A DNA stretch of 64,000 nucleotides from Mycobacterium simiae (GCF_008370645.1 NZ_VTZN01000001.1:79233-143232); one strand, 5' to 3'; positions 1-11,503 are shown, numbered from the stretch's first letter. Made by a program: numbers and translations. Notes: generated from the sequence alone by a model not told the origin.

Positions 1-1
1 C

Positions 2-2656
2 TGGAAGCCGCTGCGCGGCAAGCTGTTACTGCCATGTCGCGATGAGATGCAGCGATCGTTCATTACGTGTGCCGAGGAATTCTCAGGCGGGTTGGGCACG
101 GTCGGGCACGAGCTGCGTGCCCTCTACCGCGACCACCTGCTGATGCTGGCCGCACTCGACCTGGCGGCTACCGTCGAGGATGAGCCGGTGCTGCCTTTCA
201 CCGTGGTGGCTGCCCAGCTGGCCGACACCGCAGACGCGGCCCTGGCAGCAGCGTTGCGGGTCGCCGAGAAGACGGTGTGCGGCAATGGGACCGTGCCACG
301 TCTGGCGGTTATCGCGATGGGCAAATGCGGTGCCCGCGAACTGAATTACGTCAGCGACGTCGACATCATCTTCGTTGGCGAGCATGCTGATCCGGTGACC
401 ACCCGCGTCGCCGGCGAAATGATGCGGGTGGCGTCGTCGGCATTCTTCGAGGTGGACGCCGGGCTACGGCCGGAGGGTCGCAGCGGGGAGCTGGTCCGCA
501 CGGTCGAATCGCATATCGCCTACTACCAGCGCTGGGCCAAGACCTGGGAGTTTCAGGCGCTGCTGAAAGCCCGCGTATCAGCCGGCGACGCTGAACTCGG
601 CCAGCGCTACCTGGACGCATTGCGGCCGATGGTGTGGACCGCCTGCGAGCGCGCGGATTTCGTGGTCGAGGTGCAGGCCATGCGCCGCCGAGTAGAGCAA
701 TTGGTCCCAGCCGATATCCGCGGCCGGGAGCTCAAACTTGGCAGTGGCGGACTGCGCGACGTGGAGTTCGCCGCGCAGCTGCTGCAGCTCGTGCACGGTC
801 GCAGCGACGAGTCACTGCATGTCGCTTCCACCGTCGACGCGCTGGCGGCGTTGGGTCAAGGCGGCTACATCGGGCGCGACGATGCGGCCAACTTGATCGC
901 CTCCTACGAATTCCTGCGGTTGCTCGAGCATCGACTGCAGCTGCAGCGGCTCAAGCGCACCCACTTGCTGCCGCCGGCCGACGACGACGAGGGAGTGCGC
1001 TGGCTGGCGCGGGCGGCCCATATTCGACCCGACGGGCGACACGACGCCGCGGGAGTGCTGCGCGCGGAGCTTAAGCACCAGAACGTGCGGGTTTCCCGGT
1101 TGCACGCCAAACTCTTCTATCAGCCGCTGTTGGAATCGATCGGCCCGGCTGGGCTGGAGATCGCCGGCCGCGGCATGACGTCGGAGGCCGCCGAGCGGCA
1201 GCTGGCGGCGCTGGGCTACGAGGGCCCGCAAACGGCGTTAAAGCACATGTCGGCCCTGGTCAACCAAAGTGGCCGCCGCGGTCGCGTGCAGTCGGTGCTG
1301 TTGCCGCGGCTGCTGGACTGGCTGTCGTATGCCCCGGATCCCGACCGCGGCCTGTTGGCGTACCGGCGACTCAGCGAGGCGCTGGCCACCCAAAGCTGGT
1401 ACCTGGCGACGCTGCGCGACAAGCCGACCGTGGGCAAGCGGCTGATGCATGTGCTGGGCACTTCGGCGTATGTACCGGATCTGTTGATGCGCGCGCCCGA
1501 GGTGATTCAGAGCTACACCGACAACCCGACCGGGCCCAAGCTGCTGGAGACCGAGCCCGCCGCGGTGGCCCGCGCACTGATCGCCTCGGCCGGGCGCTAT
1601 GCCGACCCGGTACGTGCCATCGCCGCCGCCCGCACCCTGCGCCGCAGGGAGCTGGCCCGCATCGGTTCGGCGGACCTGCTGGGCATGCTCGCGGTCACCG
1701 CCGTGTGTCATGCGCTGACCTCGGTATGGGTAGCGGTGCTGCAGTCCGCGCTGGAGGCGACTATCCGGGCCAACCTGCCCGACAACGGCCCCGCCCCAGC
1801 GGCCGTTGCCGTCATCGGCATGGGCAGACTGGGCGGTTCGGAGCTGGGCTACGGGTCCGATGCCGATGTGATGTTCGTGTGCGAGCCGGCCAGCGGTTTC
1901 AGTGACGCGCAGGCCGTCAAATGGTCGACGTCGGTTGCCGAACAGGTGCGGACGCACTTGGGCACACCCAGCGTCGACCCACCGCTGCTGGTCGACGCCA
2001 ACCTGCGCCCTGAGGGTCGCAACGGCCCGCTGGTTCGCACGCTGGCCTCCTATGAGGCCTACTACGCGCAGTGGGCGCAGCCGTGGGAGATCCAGGCGCT
2101 ATTGCGGGCCCACTCGGTGGCCGGCGACGCGGAGTTGGGCCGGCGGTTCCTGCTGATGGCGGACAAGACGCGCTATCCGCCGGACGGCGTGTCCGCCGAG
2201 GCGGTGCGGGAGATCCGGCGGATCAAGGTGCGCATCGAGTCCGAGCGGCTACCCCGCGGGGCCGACCCCAACACGCACACCAAACTGGGTCGCGGCGGGC
2301 TGACCGACATCGAATGGACCGTGCAGCTGCTGCAGCTGCAGCATGCTCACGAGATCCCGGCTCTACACAACACATCGACATTGCAGTCCTTAGACGCGAT
2401 AACCGCCGCCGGGCTCGTTCCCGAAGATGAGGTGAACCTGCTGCGACAGGCGTGGCTGACCGCCACCCGGGCCCGCAACGCGTTGGTGCTGGTCCGGGGC
2501 AAGCCCACCGATCAGCTGCCCGGGCCCGGACGCCAGCTCAATGCGGTTGCGGTGGCCGCCGGCTGGCACAGCGAGGACGGCGGCGAGTTCCTGGACAACT
2601 ATCTGCGGGTGACGCGGCGAGCAAAAGCGGTGGTGCGCAAGGTATTCGGGAGTTGA
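2..2656 (+). CDS. glnE: Glutamine synthetase adenylyltransferase/adenylyl-removing enzyme (5' end cut by window)
   Basis: GlnE adds and removes AMP on a tyrosine of glutamine synthetase, tuning it to nitrogen supply. The frame is open from base 2, so the gene starts outside the window; about 884 residues are visible against roughly 994 in M. tuberculosis. Two tandem nucleotidyltransferase halves are clear. The first carries [18 protein letters not shown], the second [20 protein letters not shown], each with the G-S-D-x-D metal site. Each half also has the later [12 protein letters not shown] or [12 protein letters not shown] and G.GGLRD(V)EF or [10 protein letters not shown] motifs. An internal ATG at base 47 is not the start. 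Its substrate GlnA1 is encoded at 6242-7678. The next gene starts 10 bases after the stop, suggesting co-transcription. Confidence 0.95.
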   Translation, partial: WKPLRGKLLLPCRDEMQRSFITCAEEFSGGLGTVGHELRALYRDHLLMLAALDLAATVEDEPVLPFTVVAAQLADTADAALAAALRVAEKTVCGNGTVPRLAVIAMGKCGARELNYVSDVDIIFVGEHADPVTTRVAGEMMRVASSAFFEVDAGLRPEGRSGELVRTVESHIAYYQRWAKTWEFQALLKARVSAGDAELGQRYLDALRPMVWTACERADFVVEVQAMRRRVEQLVPADIRGRELKLGSGGLRDVEFAAQLLQLVHGRSDESLHVASTVDALAALGQGGYIGRDDAANLIASYEFLRLLEHRLQLQRLKRTHLLPPADDDEGVRWLARAAHIRPDGRHDAAGVLRAELKHQNVRVSRLHAKLFYQPLLESIGPAGLEIAGRGMTSEAAERQLAALGYEGPQTALKHMSALVNQSGRRGRVQSVLLPRLLDWLSYAPDPDRGLLAYRRLSEALATQSWYLATLRDKPTVGKRLMHVLGTSAYVPDLLMRAPEVIQSYTDNPTGPKLLETEPAAVARALIASAGRYADPVRAIAAARTLRRRELARIGSADLLGMLAVTAVCHALTSVWVAVLQSALEATIRANLPDNGPAPAAVAVIGMGRLGGSELGYGSDADVMFVCEPASGFSDAQAVKWSTSVAEQVRTHLGTPSVDPPLLVDANLRPEGRNGPLVRTLASYEAYYAQWAQPWEIQALLRAHSVAGDAELGRRFLLMADKTRYPPDGVSAEAVREIRRIKVRIESERLPRGADPNTHTKLGRGGLTDIEWTVQLLQLQHAHEIPALHNTSTLQSLDAITAAGLVPEDEVNLLRQAWLTATRARNALVLVRGKPTDQLPGPGRQLNAVAVAAGWHSEDGGEFLDNYLRVTRRAKAVVRKVFGS

Positions 2657-2666
2657 GCAGGGGAGG

Positions 2667-3299
2667 GTGGAGTTGGACGCCGCGTTCGAGGTGTTGAGCG
2701 AAGCGGAGCACGATCGCGTTACTGCGACGTATGTGCCGTTGACCGAGGCCGTTCGGGCCCTCATTGACGCCACGATCCGGACCCAGGCCGACGACGCGGT
2801 CATCGAGCAGGCCCGTGCCGCGGTCGATGCCGTGACGCGATCATTGCGCAGTCAGCGAATCCGCCCATCCGGTGTCAGTTACCGCATCGATGGTCGTCTG
2901 GTGCCGGTGGCCAACGCAGCCGTCGGTCAGTGCAATCCGATCGCTCCGCCGTTGGTTGTCCACCACGAAGCTGGGGGGCGGTGTTGGAGCCAATTCGTGC
3001 TGGGCGCGGCCTATGAGGGTCCGCCCGGTCTGACCCACGGCGGTGTGTGTGCCCTGGTGCTGGACCACATGCTGGGCGAGGCGGCCAGCCAGGGGCTGAC
3101 CCAGCCGCTGTACACCGGCACCATCACGGTGAAGTATCTGCGTGGCACGCCGCTGGGGCCGCTTCGTTGCCAAGCCTGGGTGAACCACACCGAAGGTATC
3201 AAAGCCTTTGCGCGCGGGTTCATTTCCGACAGTACGGGCGTCACCGTGGAGGCCGAAGGGGTCTTCATCAAACCGACATGGGCACGAGCAGCCGAATGA
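2667..3299 (+). CDS. PaaI-type hotdog-fold thioesterase
   Basis: A 210-residue protein starting at GTG, with GGGAGG directly upstream. The C-terminal half is a hotdog thioesterase of the PaaI/4HBT type: the HGGVCALVLDHMLGEAA helix (HGG motif, then Asp) near residues 126-142 and the TVKYLRGTPLG strand following it are the family signature. The N-terminal 60 residues are helical and predicted to be a separate segment. It should hydrolyse an acyl-CoA thioester; the substrate cannot be told. The start lies 10 bases after glnE and the stop overlaps the next (broken) gene by ATGA, so it was probably part of an operon with a flavin oxidoreductase. Confidence 0.85.
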   Translation: MELDAAFEVLSEAEHDRVTATYVPLTEAVRALIDATIRTQADDAVIEQARAAVDAVTRSLRSQRIRPSGVSYRIDGRLVPVANAAVGQCNPIAPPLVVHHEAGGRCWSQFVLGAAYEGPPGLTHGGVCALVLDHMLGEAASQGLTQPLYTGTITVKYLRGTPLGPLRCQAWVNHTEGIKAFARGFISDSTGVTVEAEGVFIKPTWARAAE

Positions 3300-3649
3300 A
3301 GTTCTACATCAGCAGCGCCTTCCTGAAAACAGCGGAGATCATCGAGATTGCAAAGGCCGCCGACGACTTGGGCTACGACGGCATCGGGACCCGGTATCCA
3401 TACACCAAAGACGGGCAGCGCCGCTGACCGCCGTTCACCGACTGGCCCGATCCCTGGGTTCTCGTCGGCGCGCTTGCGCAGGTCACCCGACGGCTGAAGT
3501 TCGTCACCACTGTGTGCGTTCCCGCCCTGCGGAATCCCTACTCGGCAGCGAAAGCCATTGGCACCGCGGCGTTCTTGGCATCTGGGCGGGTGGGGCTGGG
3601 CGTCGGGGGCGGCTGGTGCGCACAGGAGTTCACCTTGATGGGTGAGCAG
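3296..3649 (+). pseudogene. Broken LLM-class (F420/FMN luciferase-like) oxidoreductase
   Basis: From the ATG at 3296 the frame reads like the N-terminus of a luciferase-like monooxygenase (MKFYISSAFLKTAEIIEIAK, then DLGYDGIG). It meets an in-frame TGA at 3425-3427 where the family would most likely have Trp, then continues in the same frame with family-like sequence (PPFTDWPDPWVLVGALA, GRVGLGVGGGWCAQEF). Similarity ends abruptly after about base 3649. So it has both a nonsense codon and loss of the C-terminal two thirds. It overlaps the thioesterase stop by ATGA, the relic of an operon junction. The function is lost unless the TGA is read through, which I consider unlikely. Confidence 0.8.
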
Positions 3650-3943
3650 TCTGCAGCCCCGTTGAACTGGAACCCCAGGATCATAAGTCAGTTTTTCTGG
3701 CTGTGCCGGCAGCAATGGCAGGTTGCTGACCGCGGTATCGCTTGATGTTCGGGTGCGCAGAGGCTCTGCGGACATGGATGGCCGAGGATGTCACGAAGCC
3801 ATACGCGGCCTTTTCGACGCTAGCGGGGTCTGCTCGGAGACCAGCGCTGCCCAACTCCCGGTGACCCGGTTACACCCCGGCCGGCGCCAGACTGCAAATT
3901 GCCGGTAAAGCAACATGACTCGCGAAAATGCTCAACTTGGTCA
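3650..3943. other. Non-coding junction between LLM relic and phospholipase C gene
   Basis: About 290 bases separate the broken LLM gene from the stop of the phospholipase gene. I see no convincing gene, repeat or transposon end. A short plus-strand frame (starts near 3744, about 39 codons, MFGCAEALRTWMAEDV) has no family I recognise and is probably debris from the rearrangement that removed the LLM gene's 3' part. Confidence 0.5.
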
Positions 3944-5497
3944 TTAGCACAGACCGCTGGGAACCCCACGGGAGGGTGTGGTTTCTTGGGTAGGCATGGC
4001 TTGTGGGTAGGGGACCCGGTAGGGAATTCCGGCATTCGCACTCCCGATTACGCCGTTCGGGATGCATTGCGGCAGTTTTGCCAACGCGCCGACCGCAGTG
4101 CCGCCGAAATTGGGTACCGTTGGGTTTGGTGGGACTGCGAAGTTGAAGGTCGAGGTTAGGTCACCGGTGACGCTTCTGCGCCAAGCGGTGAGGTTGGGAA
4201 CCGGCACCCCAAACCTGGTTTCGATCAATCGAAGTTGTGAGGTGTGGTCGAACGTGTCATGCGCCATCAGGCCACCGCGGCTGTACGGGGAAATGACAAT
4301 GCAGGGGACGCGAAAACCCAACCCGATCGGACCGCGAATGCCTCCGGACCCCGCCACTTTGTTGATGTCTGGGACCGTAATGTACTCGCCGGGAGTGCCT
4401 GGCGGCGCTGTGGGCGGCGTAACGTGATCGAAGAAACCGCCGTTTTCGTCATAGGAGACGATCAGCGCGGTCTTTTCCCATACACCCTGATTGGACAGCA
4501 AGATCCTGAGGATACTGATAATAGCGTTGGCGCCTACTGCCGGTGGGAATGCGGGGTGTTCAGACGCAAGGAAATTGGGGATCACCCATGAAACCTTTGG
4601 CAGCCTGTTGGCGGCAACATCGGCAGCAAAATCTAAGGGGTAGGTCGGGGCTATGCCGTAGCGTGCGAGATCCGATCTAGGATTGGCTGCCTGTTTGAAG
4701 TCTTGAATAATCGTGTCGAAGGCGATGCTCGCCCCTAACGGCCCCAAGGTCTTGTTGCGATACATCTTCCAGCTAATGCCGGCATCGCTGAGGTTCTCTG
4801 GCATGATTCGCCAGCTGAATTTCTGAGTCTGGACCGTGGTCGGCATAACCACCTGCGGACCACCGTGGGTTCCATCAGGGTCGATCGTAGCTCCCACCCA
4901 GTACAGCCGGTTGGGTAGGGTCGGCCCAAGCAATGAACCAAAATAGTGATCGCATACCGTGAATGCGTCGACTAGCAAGTAATGAACCGGCAGATCTTTT
5001 CGTGTGTAATAACCCATTACCGTAGGAGTGTTGCCGACGGAGCGAGTCTTGGCCTGAGCCGGCAACCAGTTGTCGTTGGCGCCGCCATTCCAGGACTCCT
5101 GCATTGCGATCCAACTATGATCCGGATCGTTGACGCACTCACCTCCGACCAGGGGGCTTCTGGTGGTGTCAAAGCGGTAGGGCAACGTAACGCCAGCCGG
5201 GTCGAGTGCCTGGGTCCTAGGGTTCCAGCCTCGTTGGGCAAATAATGGCGACGGGGTGTTGAATCCCTCGGTGCCGGACAGCGTGCCGAAGTAGTGATCA
5301 AATGACCGGTTCTCTTGCATGAATAACACGATGTGCTCGATGTCGCTGAGATGGCCGGAACACGGCCCCGCTCCGTAAGCCTTTTCGATGACCGGACCTG
5401 CCAGCGACATCAACGTGGCGGCGCTTCCGGCGGCTGCCGTGGCCAGGAAATCGCGGCGCGAGATACCGTCGCCGCGCCGTGTATGTGTATTGCGCAC
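3944..5497 (-). CDS. plc: Tat-exported phospholipase C (PlcA/B/C/D family)
   Basis: A 517-residue protein with a GTG start and AAGGGG about 10 bases upstream. The N-terminus has a twin-arginine signal ([20 protein letters not shown], then [11 protein letters not shown]), as in mycobacterial PlcA-D, which are exported and cell-wall bound. The catalytic core has [20 protein letters not shown] (near residue 52), the [27 protein letters not shown] region cut into two parts by GYY...[18 protein letters not shown], and the C-terminal [14 protein letters not shown]. The end ([12 protein letters not shown]) matches the PlcB-type tail, so it is full length (512-521 is usual). It hydrolyses phospholipids such as phosphatidylcholine and, in pathogens, contributes to membrane damage. 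It is flanked by a broken gene and a decayed transposase, so it was likely gained or moved by recombination. Which Plc paralogue it is cannot be decided. Confidence 0.92.
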   Translation of the reverse strand: MRNTHTRRGDGISRRDFLATAAAGSAATLMSLAGPVIEKAYGAGPCSGHLSDIEHIVLFMQENRSFDHYFGTLSGTEGFNTPSPLFAQRGWNPRTQALDPAGVTLPYRFDTTRSPLVGGECVNDPDHSWIAMQESWNGGANDNWLPAQAKTRSVGNTPTVMGYYTRKDLPVHYLLVDAFTVCDHYFGSLLGPTLPNRLYWVGATIDPDGTHGGPQVVMPTTVQTQKFSWRIMPENLSDAGISWKMYRNKTLGPLGASIAFDTIIQDFKQAANPRSDLARYGIAPTYPLDFAADVAANRLPKVSWVIPNFLASEHPAFPPAVGANAIISILRILLSNQGVWEKTALIVSYDENGGFFDHVTPPTAPPGTPGEYITVPDINKVAGSGGIRGPIGLGFRVPCIVISPYSRGGLMAHDTFDHTSQLRLIETRFGVPVPNLTAWRRSVTGDLTSTFNFAVPPNPTVPNFGGTAVGALAKLPQCIPNGVIGSANAGIPYRVPYPQAMPTQETTPSRGVPSGLC

Positions 5498-6241
5498 TCG
5501 TGCCCCTTTTCTGCCGGGCAGTCCATCGTGTATGCAGCTGAACGTAATCTAGGCAATGCGACTGGCCGCGAATTGACTCGCCGCTCTGCAAAATATCCGT
5601 GAACGATGCGCCGACCGGCACGGACGCCGGGTCGGAACAGGACTACGGGTAGGGCTATCCACAGGCTCGGTGCGGTGTCGGTTGATGCGTCGTTCACTTG
5701 AGCTAGCGCGGTGACTCCCAGCCCTCTCGTGGGCGACACGGCTCGACCTTGACCCGACGATCCGCGCCGCCCGATCCTGCTCGCCGCCAGCGACAACCGG
5801 TCACTAATGACCGCCCACGACGCCCGCGCGTTTTTGGCGCTGCTGGTGATCGGCGTGCCCGAGGACCAGGCCAAAACCTAAATCGAGTCGTTCTTTGGCC
5901 ACATCAAGGGTGAATGGCCACACCTGGATACCATCACCGAGCCGTCGCTACTGGACGCCGAACTCGCCAGAGTCCGAACGGAATACAGTTCCGTAAGGCT
6001 ACCTGACGCGATCGGCTAGGTAACTCCCGACGACGAACACGCCGGCCGCGGCGAAGCTATCCGGCCAGCCCGCCGCGACGGACTTGAACGCACCCTCGAC
6101 TACCATCGATAACAGCACCAACCCCACCGAGGAGATGCCGTGATTTGGGCAATTTCTCACGCCATCTCTTCGGTTAAGTCAGAAGCGCCTCAGTTGACAC
6201 CAAGAATCCGCACCAAAACCTGACTTTACTTCGGGCTCGAA
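5498..6241. other. Gene-free stretch between phospholipase C and glnA1
   Basis: This 740-base stretch holds the upstream region of the phospholipase gene (5498-5700), the transposase relic, and about 130 lower-GC bases (6110-6241) next to the glnA1 stop. No intact gene or RNA was recognised. Confidence 0.6.
5774..6109 (+). pseudogene. Decayed IS3-type transposase (integrase core, C-terminal part)
   Basis: One plus-strand frame reads ILLAASDN, then MTAHDARAFLALLVIG, IESFFGHIKGEWPHL, LLDAELARVRTEY and VTPDDEHAGRGEAIR.ARRDG. This is the C-terminal rve/DDE part of an IS3-family OrfB (SDN, then the catalytic Glu in KxxIESFFGxxK). It has two in-frame stops, TAA at 5879-5881 and TAG at 6017-6019, and lacks its N-terminal half. 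I see no matching terminal inverted repeats. It marks an old insertion between the phospholipase gene and glnA1. Confidence 0.8.
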
Positions 6242-7678
<1,437 letters not shown>

Positions 7679-7745
7679 AGAGTGCTCCTTTACTAGTTTC
7701 GCGGCCGACGCTAGGGAGGTGTTATTGCCCGCCAGTCAACCCGGT

Positions 7746-7761
7746 GTTGCGCAGTGGTTAC
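7746..7761 (-). promoter_or_regulatory. Candidate GlnR box upstream of glnA1
   Basis: On the glnA1 strand the sequence reads GTAAC, six bases, GCAAC, which matches the actinobacterial GlnR pattern (GTnAC-n6-GnAAC). It lies about 68 bases before the GTG start. GlnR activates nitrogen genes under limitation, so this placement fits its role. The call rests on the pattern only. Confidence 0.5.
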
Positions 7762-7909
7762 ATGACCACAAGGCCCGCCAACAGTCCCCGGTTTCTACCG
7801 AGCCCTATTGTTGGGCCATGGCCCGCAAAATCGTAACTGGTCCGTTGATGACGCGATCCGGGCCGCCCCACTGCCAGCCCCGCCGCAATCGGAGCGAGCC
7901 GATCGAACC

Positions 7910-8338
7910 ATGCCGATGACGTCGCAATCACCTGCCGGGTATCCCGGTAAGGCGCTCGGTTTCCCGCGGGCCGGCCCGGGTTCACTGGCGCCGACGGGAC
8001 GCCGCCTGGCTGCGCTGTGCCTGGACTGGCTGCTGTCCTACGGACTCGCGCTGCTGGGTTTGGGGGTCGGCGCCTGGTCTCACACCACGTTGTCGACGGC
8101 GGTGCTGGTGATCTGGTTGCTGTTGGGTGTGGTGGCGGTGCGCCTTTTTGGATTCACACCGGGCCAGCTGCTACTGGGCCTGGTGGTAGTGGCGGCCGAC
8201 GGCCGGCCGCCGGTAGGTGTTGGCCGGCTGTTGGCTCGAGGGATGCTGCTTGCGCTGGTGGTTCCGGCGCTGTTCACCGACACCGACGGTCGGGGTTTGC
8301 ATGACCGGCTGACCGGTACGGCGGTGGTGCGCCGCTGA
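7910..8338 (+). CDS. RDD-family membrane protein (Rv2219A-like)
   Basis: A 142-residue protein with an RDD domain. The N-terminal tail is cytoplasmic (GYPGKALGFPRAGPGSLAPT), followed by GRRLAALCLDWLLSYGLALL, whose R and D give the family name. Then come a second membrane segment (TAVLVIWLLLGVVAVRLFGF), the TPGQLLLGL motif and a C-terminal HDRLTGT motif. RDD proteins are small inner-membrane proteins of unclear, perhaps ion- or envelope-related function. I chose the ATG at 7910 (MPMTSQ) by similarity to the H37Rv homologue; the frame is open further upstream to 7808 but that part does not look like protein. Divergent from glnA1. Confidence 0.85.
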   Translation: MPMTSQSPAGYPGKALGFPRAGPGSLAPTGRRLAALCLDWLLSYGLALLGLGVGAWSHTTLSTAVLVIWLLLGVVAVRLFGFTPGQLLLGLVVVAADGRPPVGVGRLLARGMLLALVVPALFTDTDGRGLHDRLTGTAVVRR

Positions 8339-8351
8339 TACTGATGTGCGA

Positions 8352-9104
8352 CTACTTGCGGCGTACCGTGCGCTGCACGCCGCGCATCTTGCCTGCGTTG
8401 GGCAACGGCCCCTTCGGCAGGGTGCCGCTACCGGCCCGTGAACCTAGCGCCGCCAGCCGCGACTCCAACGAGTCCATCTGCTTGACCGTGATGTTGGCCG
8501 GAAGCCGGGTGAGGTGGCGCTCCAACTTGGCCAGCGGAATCTCGCCGTCGCCGTTGCCCACGACGATGTCGTAGATCGGTACGTCGCCGACGAGTCGAGC
8601 GGTGCGTTTCTTCTCCTGCACGAGTAATGGTTTCACGCGGCCCGCCGAGCCCTCGCCGACCAGGATGACACCAGGCCTGCCGAGCACCCGATGCACGGCG
8701 TCGAAATGACCGGTGGCAGCCACGCCGGGCGTCACTCGCCACTTGCCGCGCAGGTTGTCTAGCACCCAGGCCGCCGCACCGGTTTGGCCTTCGGCTTGGC
8801 GGTAAATACTGCGCTGGGCGCGGCGGCCGAAGATGATGAACGCTACCAGCGCACCCAACAGCACGCCGAACGGAATCAACGCGACCATGGTGAGCCCGCC
8901 GGCCGACACACCAACCGCCACTGCGATACCCACGACCAGCACAAAAGCGCCGATCATGTACGGCAGCAGACGTTTGTCCTCCTTGCGCTGAATGTTGAAC
9001 GCCTGCCACAGCTGAGTGCGGCGCTGCCGAGCCGCCGCCTTACGGGCGGCGCTGGCCGCAGCTTTGGCGGCCCTGGTTTCGGCGGCATTGCGGGGTTTGG
9101 CCAT
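8352..9104 (-). CDS. DUF4191 membrane protein (Rv2219-like)
   Basis: A 250-residue conserved actinobacterial protein. It has an alanine/lysine-rich N-terminus (MAKPRNAAETRAAKAAASAA), two adjacent membrane helices (YMIGAFVLVVGIAVAVGVS and MVALIPFGVLLGALVAFIIF), and a soluble C-terminal domain with GRPGVILVGEG and VGDVPIYDIVVGNGDGEIPL. The start at 9104 gives the same length as the M. tuberculosis protein; in-frame ATG (9110) and TTG (9113) codons are alternatives. It sits directly downstream of lipA on the same strand, an arrangement conserved in mycobacteria, but no function is known. Confidence 0.85.
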   Translation of the reverse strand: MAKPRNAAETRAAKAAASAARKAAARQRRTQLWQAFNIQRKEDKRLLPYMIGAFVLVVGIAVAVGVSAGGLTMVALIPFGVLLGALVAFIIFGRRAQRSIYRQAEGQTGAAAWVLDNLRGKWRVTPGVAATGHFDAVHRVLGRPGVILVGEGSAGRVKPLLVQEKKRTARLVGDVPIYDIVVGNGDGEIPLAKLERHLTRLPANITVKQMDSLESRLAALGSRAGSGTLPKGPLPNAGKMRGVQRTVRRK

Positions 9105-9130
9105 AGTCATCAAGAATACTTACGCGGCTG

Positions 9131-10075
9131 TTACCGGGAGGTCGAGGCACCGGAGGCCTGGTGGGTCCGGGCCTGCGCGTAGAGCCGGCCCGCCCGGTAG
9201 GACGAACGCACCAGCGGCCCGGCTAACACCCCGGCGAAGCCCACTTCTTCGGCGTACTGCGCATGCTCGACAAATTCGTCGGGCAGGACCCAGCGCTCGA
9301 CCGGGTGGTGGCGCGCCGACGGTCGCAGATACTGGGTGATGGTGACAATGTCGCAGCCGGCGCTGCGCAGCTCCACCAAGGCGGTACGGACTTCTTCAGG
9401 GGTTTCGCCCAGGCCGAGGATGAGGTTGCTCTTGGTGACCAGGCCGACGGCGCGTGCGGCGGTGAGCACCCCCAAGCTGCGTTGGTAGCTGAACGCGGGC
9501 CTGATCCGTTTGAAGATGCGCGGCACGGTTTCGACGTTATGCGCCAACACTTCCGGGCGTGACTCGAAAACTTCGGCAAGCCGGCCCGGCTCGCCGTTGA
9601 AGTCGGGGATCAGCAGTTCCACGCCGGTCTGCGGGTTGAGTTCTTTGATCGCGCGCACGGTTTGCGCATACAGCCAGGCCCCGCCGTCGGGCAGGTCATC
9701 TCGGGCCACGCCCGTGACGGTGGCGTAGCGCAGCCCCATAGTGTGCACACTCTGGGCGACCCGGCGCGGCTCGTCGCGGTCCAGCGTCGCCGGTTTTCCG
9801 GTGTCGATCTGGCAGAAATCGCAGCGGCGGGTGCATTGGTCGCCGCCGATCAGGAAGGTCGCCTCCCTGTCCTCCCAGCATTCGAAGATGTTGGGGCAGC
9901 CGGCTTCTTCACAGACGGTGTGCAGACCCTCGCGACGCACCAGGTTCTTCAGCTGGGTGTACTCCGGCCCCATGCGGGCGCGGATACGGATCCACGGTGG
10001 CTTGCGCTCGATCGGGGTCTGGGCATTGCGCACCTCCAGGCGCAGCAAGCGCCGGCCTTCGGGTGCGACAGTCAC
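9131..10075 (-). CDS. lipA: Lipoyl synthase (radical SAM)
   Basis: A 314-residue enzyme that inserts two sulfurs into octanoyl groups carried on lipoyl domains. Both [4Fe-4S] clusters are visible: the auxiliary cluster cysteines in [12 protein letters not shown] (55, 60, 66) and the radical-SAM CxxxCxxC in CTRRCDFCQ (81, 85, 88). The C-terminal R-S-S-Y-[RK]-A signature (RSSYRAG) is present. The start is GTG at 10075, whose GTGA overlaps the lipB stop, implying translational coupling; this matches family length, while the open frame further upstream overlaps lipB. Its product serves DlaT (16023-17816) and the glycine cleavage system (gcvT). Confidence 0.95.
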   Translation of the reverse strand: MTVAPEGRRLLRLEVRNAQTPIERKPPWIRIRARMGPEYTQLKNLVRREGLHTVCEEAGCPNIFECWEDREATFLIGGDQCTRRCDFCQIDTGKPATLDRDEPRRVAQSVHTMGLRYATVTGVARDDLPDGGAWLYAQTVRAIKELNPQTGVELLIPDFNGEPGRLAEVFESRPEVLAHNVETVPRIFKRIRPAFSYQRSLGVLTAARAVGLVTKSNLILGLGETPEEVRTALVELRSAGCDIVTITQYLRPSARHHPVERWVLPDEFVEHAQYAEEVGFAGVLAGPLVRSSYRAGRLYAQARTHQASGASTSR

Positions 10076-10824
10076 ATCGCAGATGCTACGCCCGCGACGT
10101 GATGACCCGCCTGGCGGCGACGCCTGCCGGAACGGCGGCTTGTGAAGCCGGGCCCCTGGGCACCGACCGGCAGGACACCATCTAGGGCGTCGCAGACGGC
10201 GTCGGCTACGGCCGATCGGACCTCGTCGACAGCTACCTTGCGATCGAGCTCGGCCGACAACGACGTCACGTCGGCGTCGCTGATGCCGCACGGCACGATG
10301 GTGCTGAATGCGCGCAAGTCGCAGTCGCAGTTGAGCGCAAAACCGTGCTGAGTTGTCGCACGCGACACCCGGACCCCGATGGCGGCCACCTTGCGCGCCG
10401 GGCGCCCAGCATCGGCTGCCAGCCACACCCCGGACCGGCCGTCGACGCGGCCGGTGTCCAGGCCCAGATCGCCGCACACCTTGATCAACGATTCCTCAAG
10501 GCGCCGAACGTAGTTGATCACGTCGAGCGGTTCGGCCAACCCGATGATGGGATAACCAACCAACTGGCCGGGGCCGTGCCAGGTGATCTTGCCGCCGCGG
10601 TCGGTGTCGACAACGGGGGTGCCATCTAGCGGACGTTCGTGTGGTTGGGTGCGTCGCCCGGCAGTGTAGACAGCCGGGTGCTCTAGGAGGAGCAGTGTGT
10701 CCGGTCCGCCGGCGACTCGGGCGTCGGCCAGTTCCCGCTGCAGCTGCCAAGCGGTTAGGTAATCGATCATCCCGAGCTGACGGACGTCGACGGCGGCCAC
10801 ACCGGACCGGATAGAACCAGCCAC
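10072..10824 (-). CDS. lipB: Octanoyl-[acyl-carrier-protein]-protein transferase
   Basis: A 250-residue enzyme that moves octanoate from ACP to lipoyl domains, the first step of lipoate synthesis. Family signatures: [34 protein letters not shown], the Lys of [10 protein letters not shown] (145) and the catalytic Cys of IVPCGISD (179). The GTG start at 10824 aligns with the M. tuberculosis start (GSIRS). The C-terminal tail after LPVGAQG is Arg-rich and longer than usual. The stop overlaps the lipA start by 4 bases. Upstream, a strong palindrome separates it from the divergent DUF1622 gene. Confidence 0.95.
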   Translation of the reverse strand: MAGSIRSGVAAVDVRQLGMIDYLTAWQLQRELADARVAGGPDTLLLLEHPAVYTAGRRTQPHERPLDGTPVVDTDRGGKITWHGPGQLVGYPIIGLAEPLDVINYVRRLEESLIKVCGDLGLDTGRVDGRSGVWLAADAGRPARKVAAIGVRVSRATTQHGFALNCDCDLRAFSTIVPCGISDADVTSLSAELDRKVAVDEVRSAVADAVCDALDGVLPVGAQGPGFTSRRSGRRRRQAGHHVAGVASAM

Positions 10825-10857
10825 GAAAACGAGGGTACCTGTGAACGCAAGCGTGTT

Positions 10858-10883
10858 CGCGCGTCGCGCTGACGCGACGCGCG
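10858..10883. repeat. Perfect 11-bp inverted repeat between divergent lipB and DUF1622 genes
   Basis: The arms CGCGCGTCGCG and CGCGACGCGCG pair perfectly around the loop CTGA. It lies 34 bases upstream of the lipB start and 58 bases before the DUF1622 start. It is between divergent genes, so it is not a terminator. It could be an operator or a 5'-UTR hairpin; no run of T follows. Confidence 0.6.
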
Positions 10884-10940
10884 CGATAACCCGCGGTTTA
10901 TTAGCGGCGAAATGCGCTTTGCCGAGATAGTGTGCCTGCA

Positions 10941-11327
10941 ATGAGCTTCATCGAATCTGTTGCCCGCGTTGGCATGGCGATCGACGGCCTGGGTGTCGCG
11001 GTGATCATTGTGGGCGCTGTGGTCGCCATTGTGCTCTTCTTGTGCCGCGCGCCACGCAACGCCGCCCACGCTTACCGAGAATTTCGGGTACAGCTCGGCC
11101 GCTCGATTTTGGTCGGCTTAGAGCTCTTGGTGGCCGGCGACATCATCAAGACGATTGCCCTGAAACCCAACGCCCAGAGTGTCGCCGCGCTGGCCGGCAT
11201 TGTCGCAATCCGAACCTTCTTGAGCTTCTCGCTCACCGTGGAGATGACCGGGCGCTGGCCCTGGCAGGAAGACAAGCGGACGGATCCGGCGCCGGCCGCT
11301 GCCACGCCGAGCGTCGCTGGCGCGTAG
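10941..11327 (+). CDS. DUF1622 membrane protein
   Basis: A 128-residue protein with three predicted membrane helices: [20 protein letters not shown], a middle helix in [20 protein letters not shown], and the segment [20 protein letters not shown]. The [12 protein letters not shown] end is typical of DUF1622 proteins, whose function is unknown. No clear ribosome site; the ATG at 10941 was chosen, with GTG at 10932 as an alternative. H37Rv has no gene here, to my knowledge, so this is an accessory gene between lipB and the Rv2216 homologue. Confidence 0.75.
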   Translation: MSFIESVARVGMAIDGLGVAVIIVGAVVAIVLFLCRAPRNAAHAYREFRVQLGRSILVGLELLVAGDIIKTIALKPNAQSVAALAGIVAIRTFLSFSLTVEMTGRWPWQEDKRTDPAPAAATPSVAGA

Positions 11328-11503
11328 CTATGCGAGGGGCCGGCCAGGCGGGCGCCGATATGGCCTGGTACCCGGCGGCGGACGGATGCCGCGGCCGGGT
11401 GGATCCGATCTATCACGACCTTGGTCCCGAATGGCTTCGGGCGTTGGCCCAACCATCCCGTTCGAGCTCGTCGAGGAGTTTCATGTTCGTCTTCGTGAGT
11501 GAT

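Noticed and set aside
7813..7824. Palindrome GGGCCATGGCCC near the RDD gene as an operator
   Set aside because: Short G/C palindromes are expected by chance at this base composition, and nothing else supports it.
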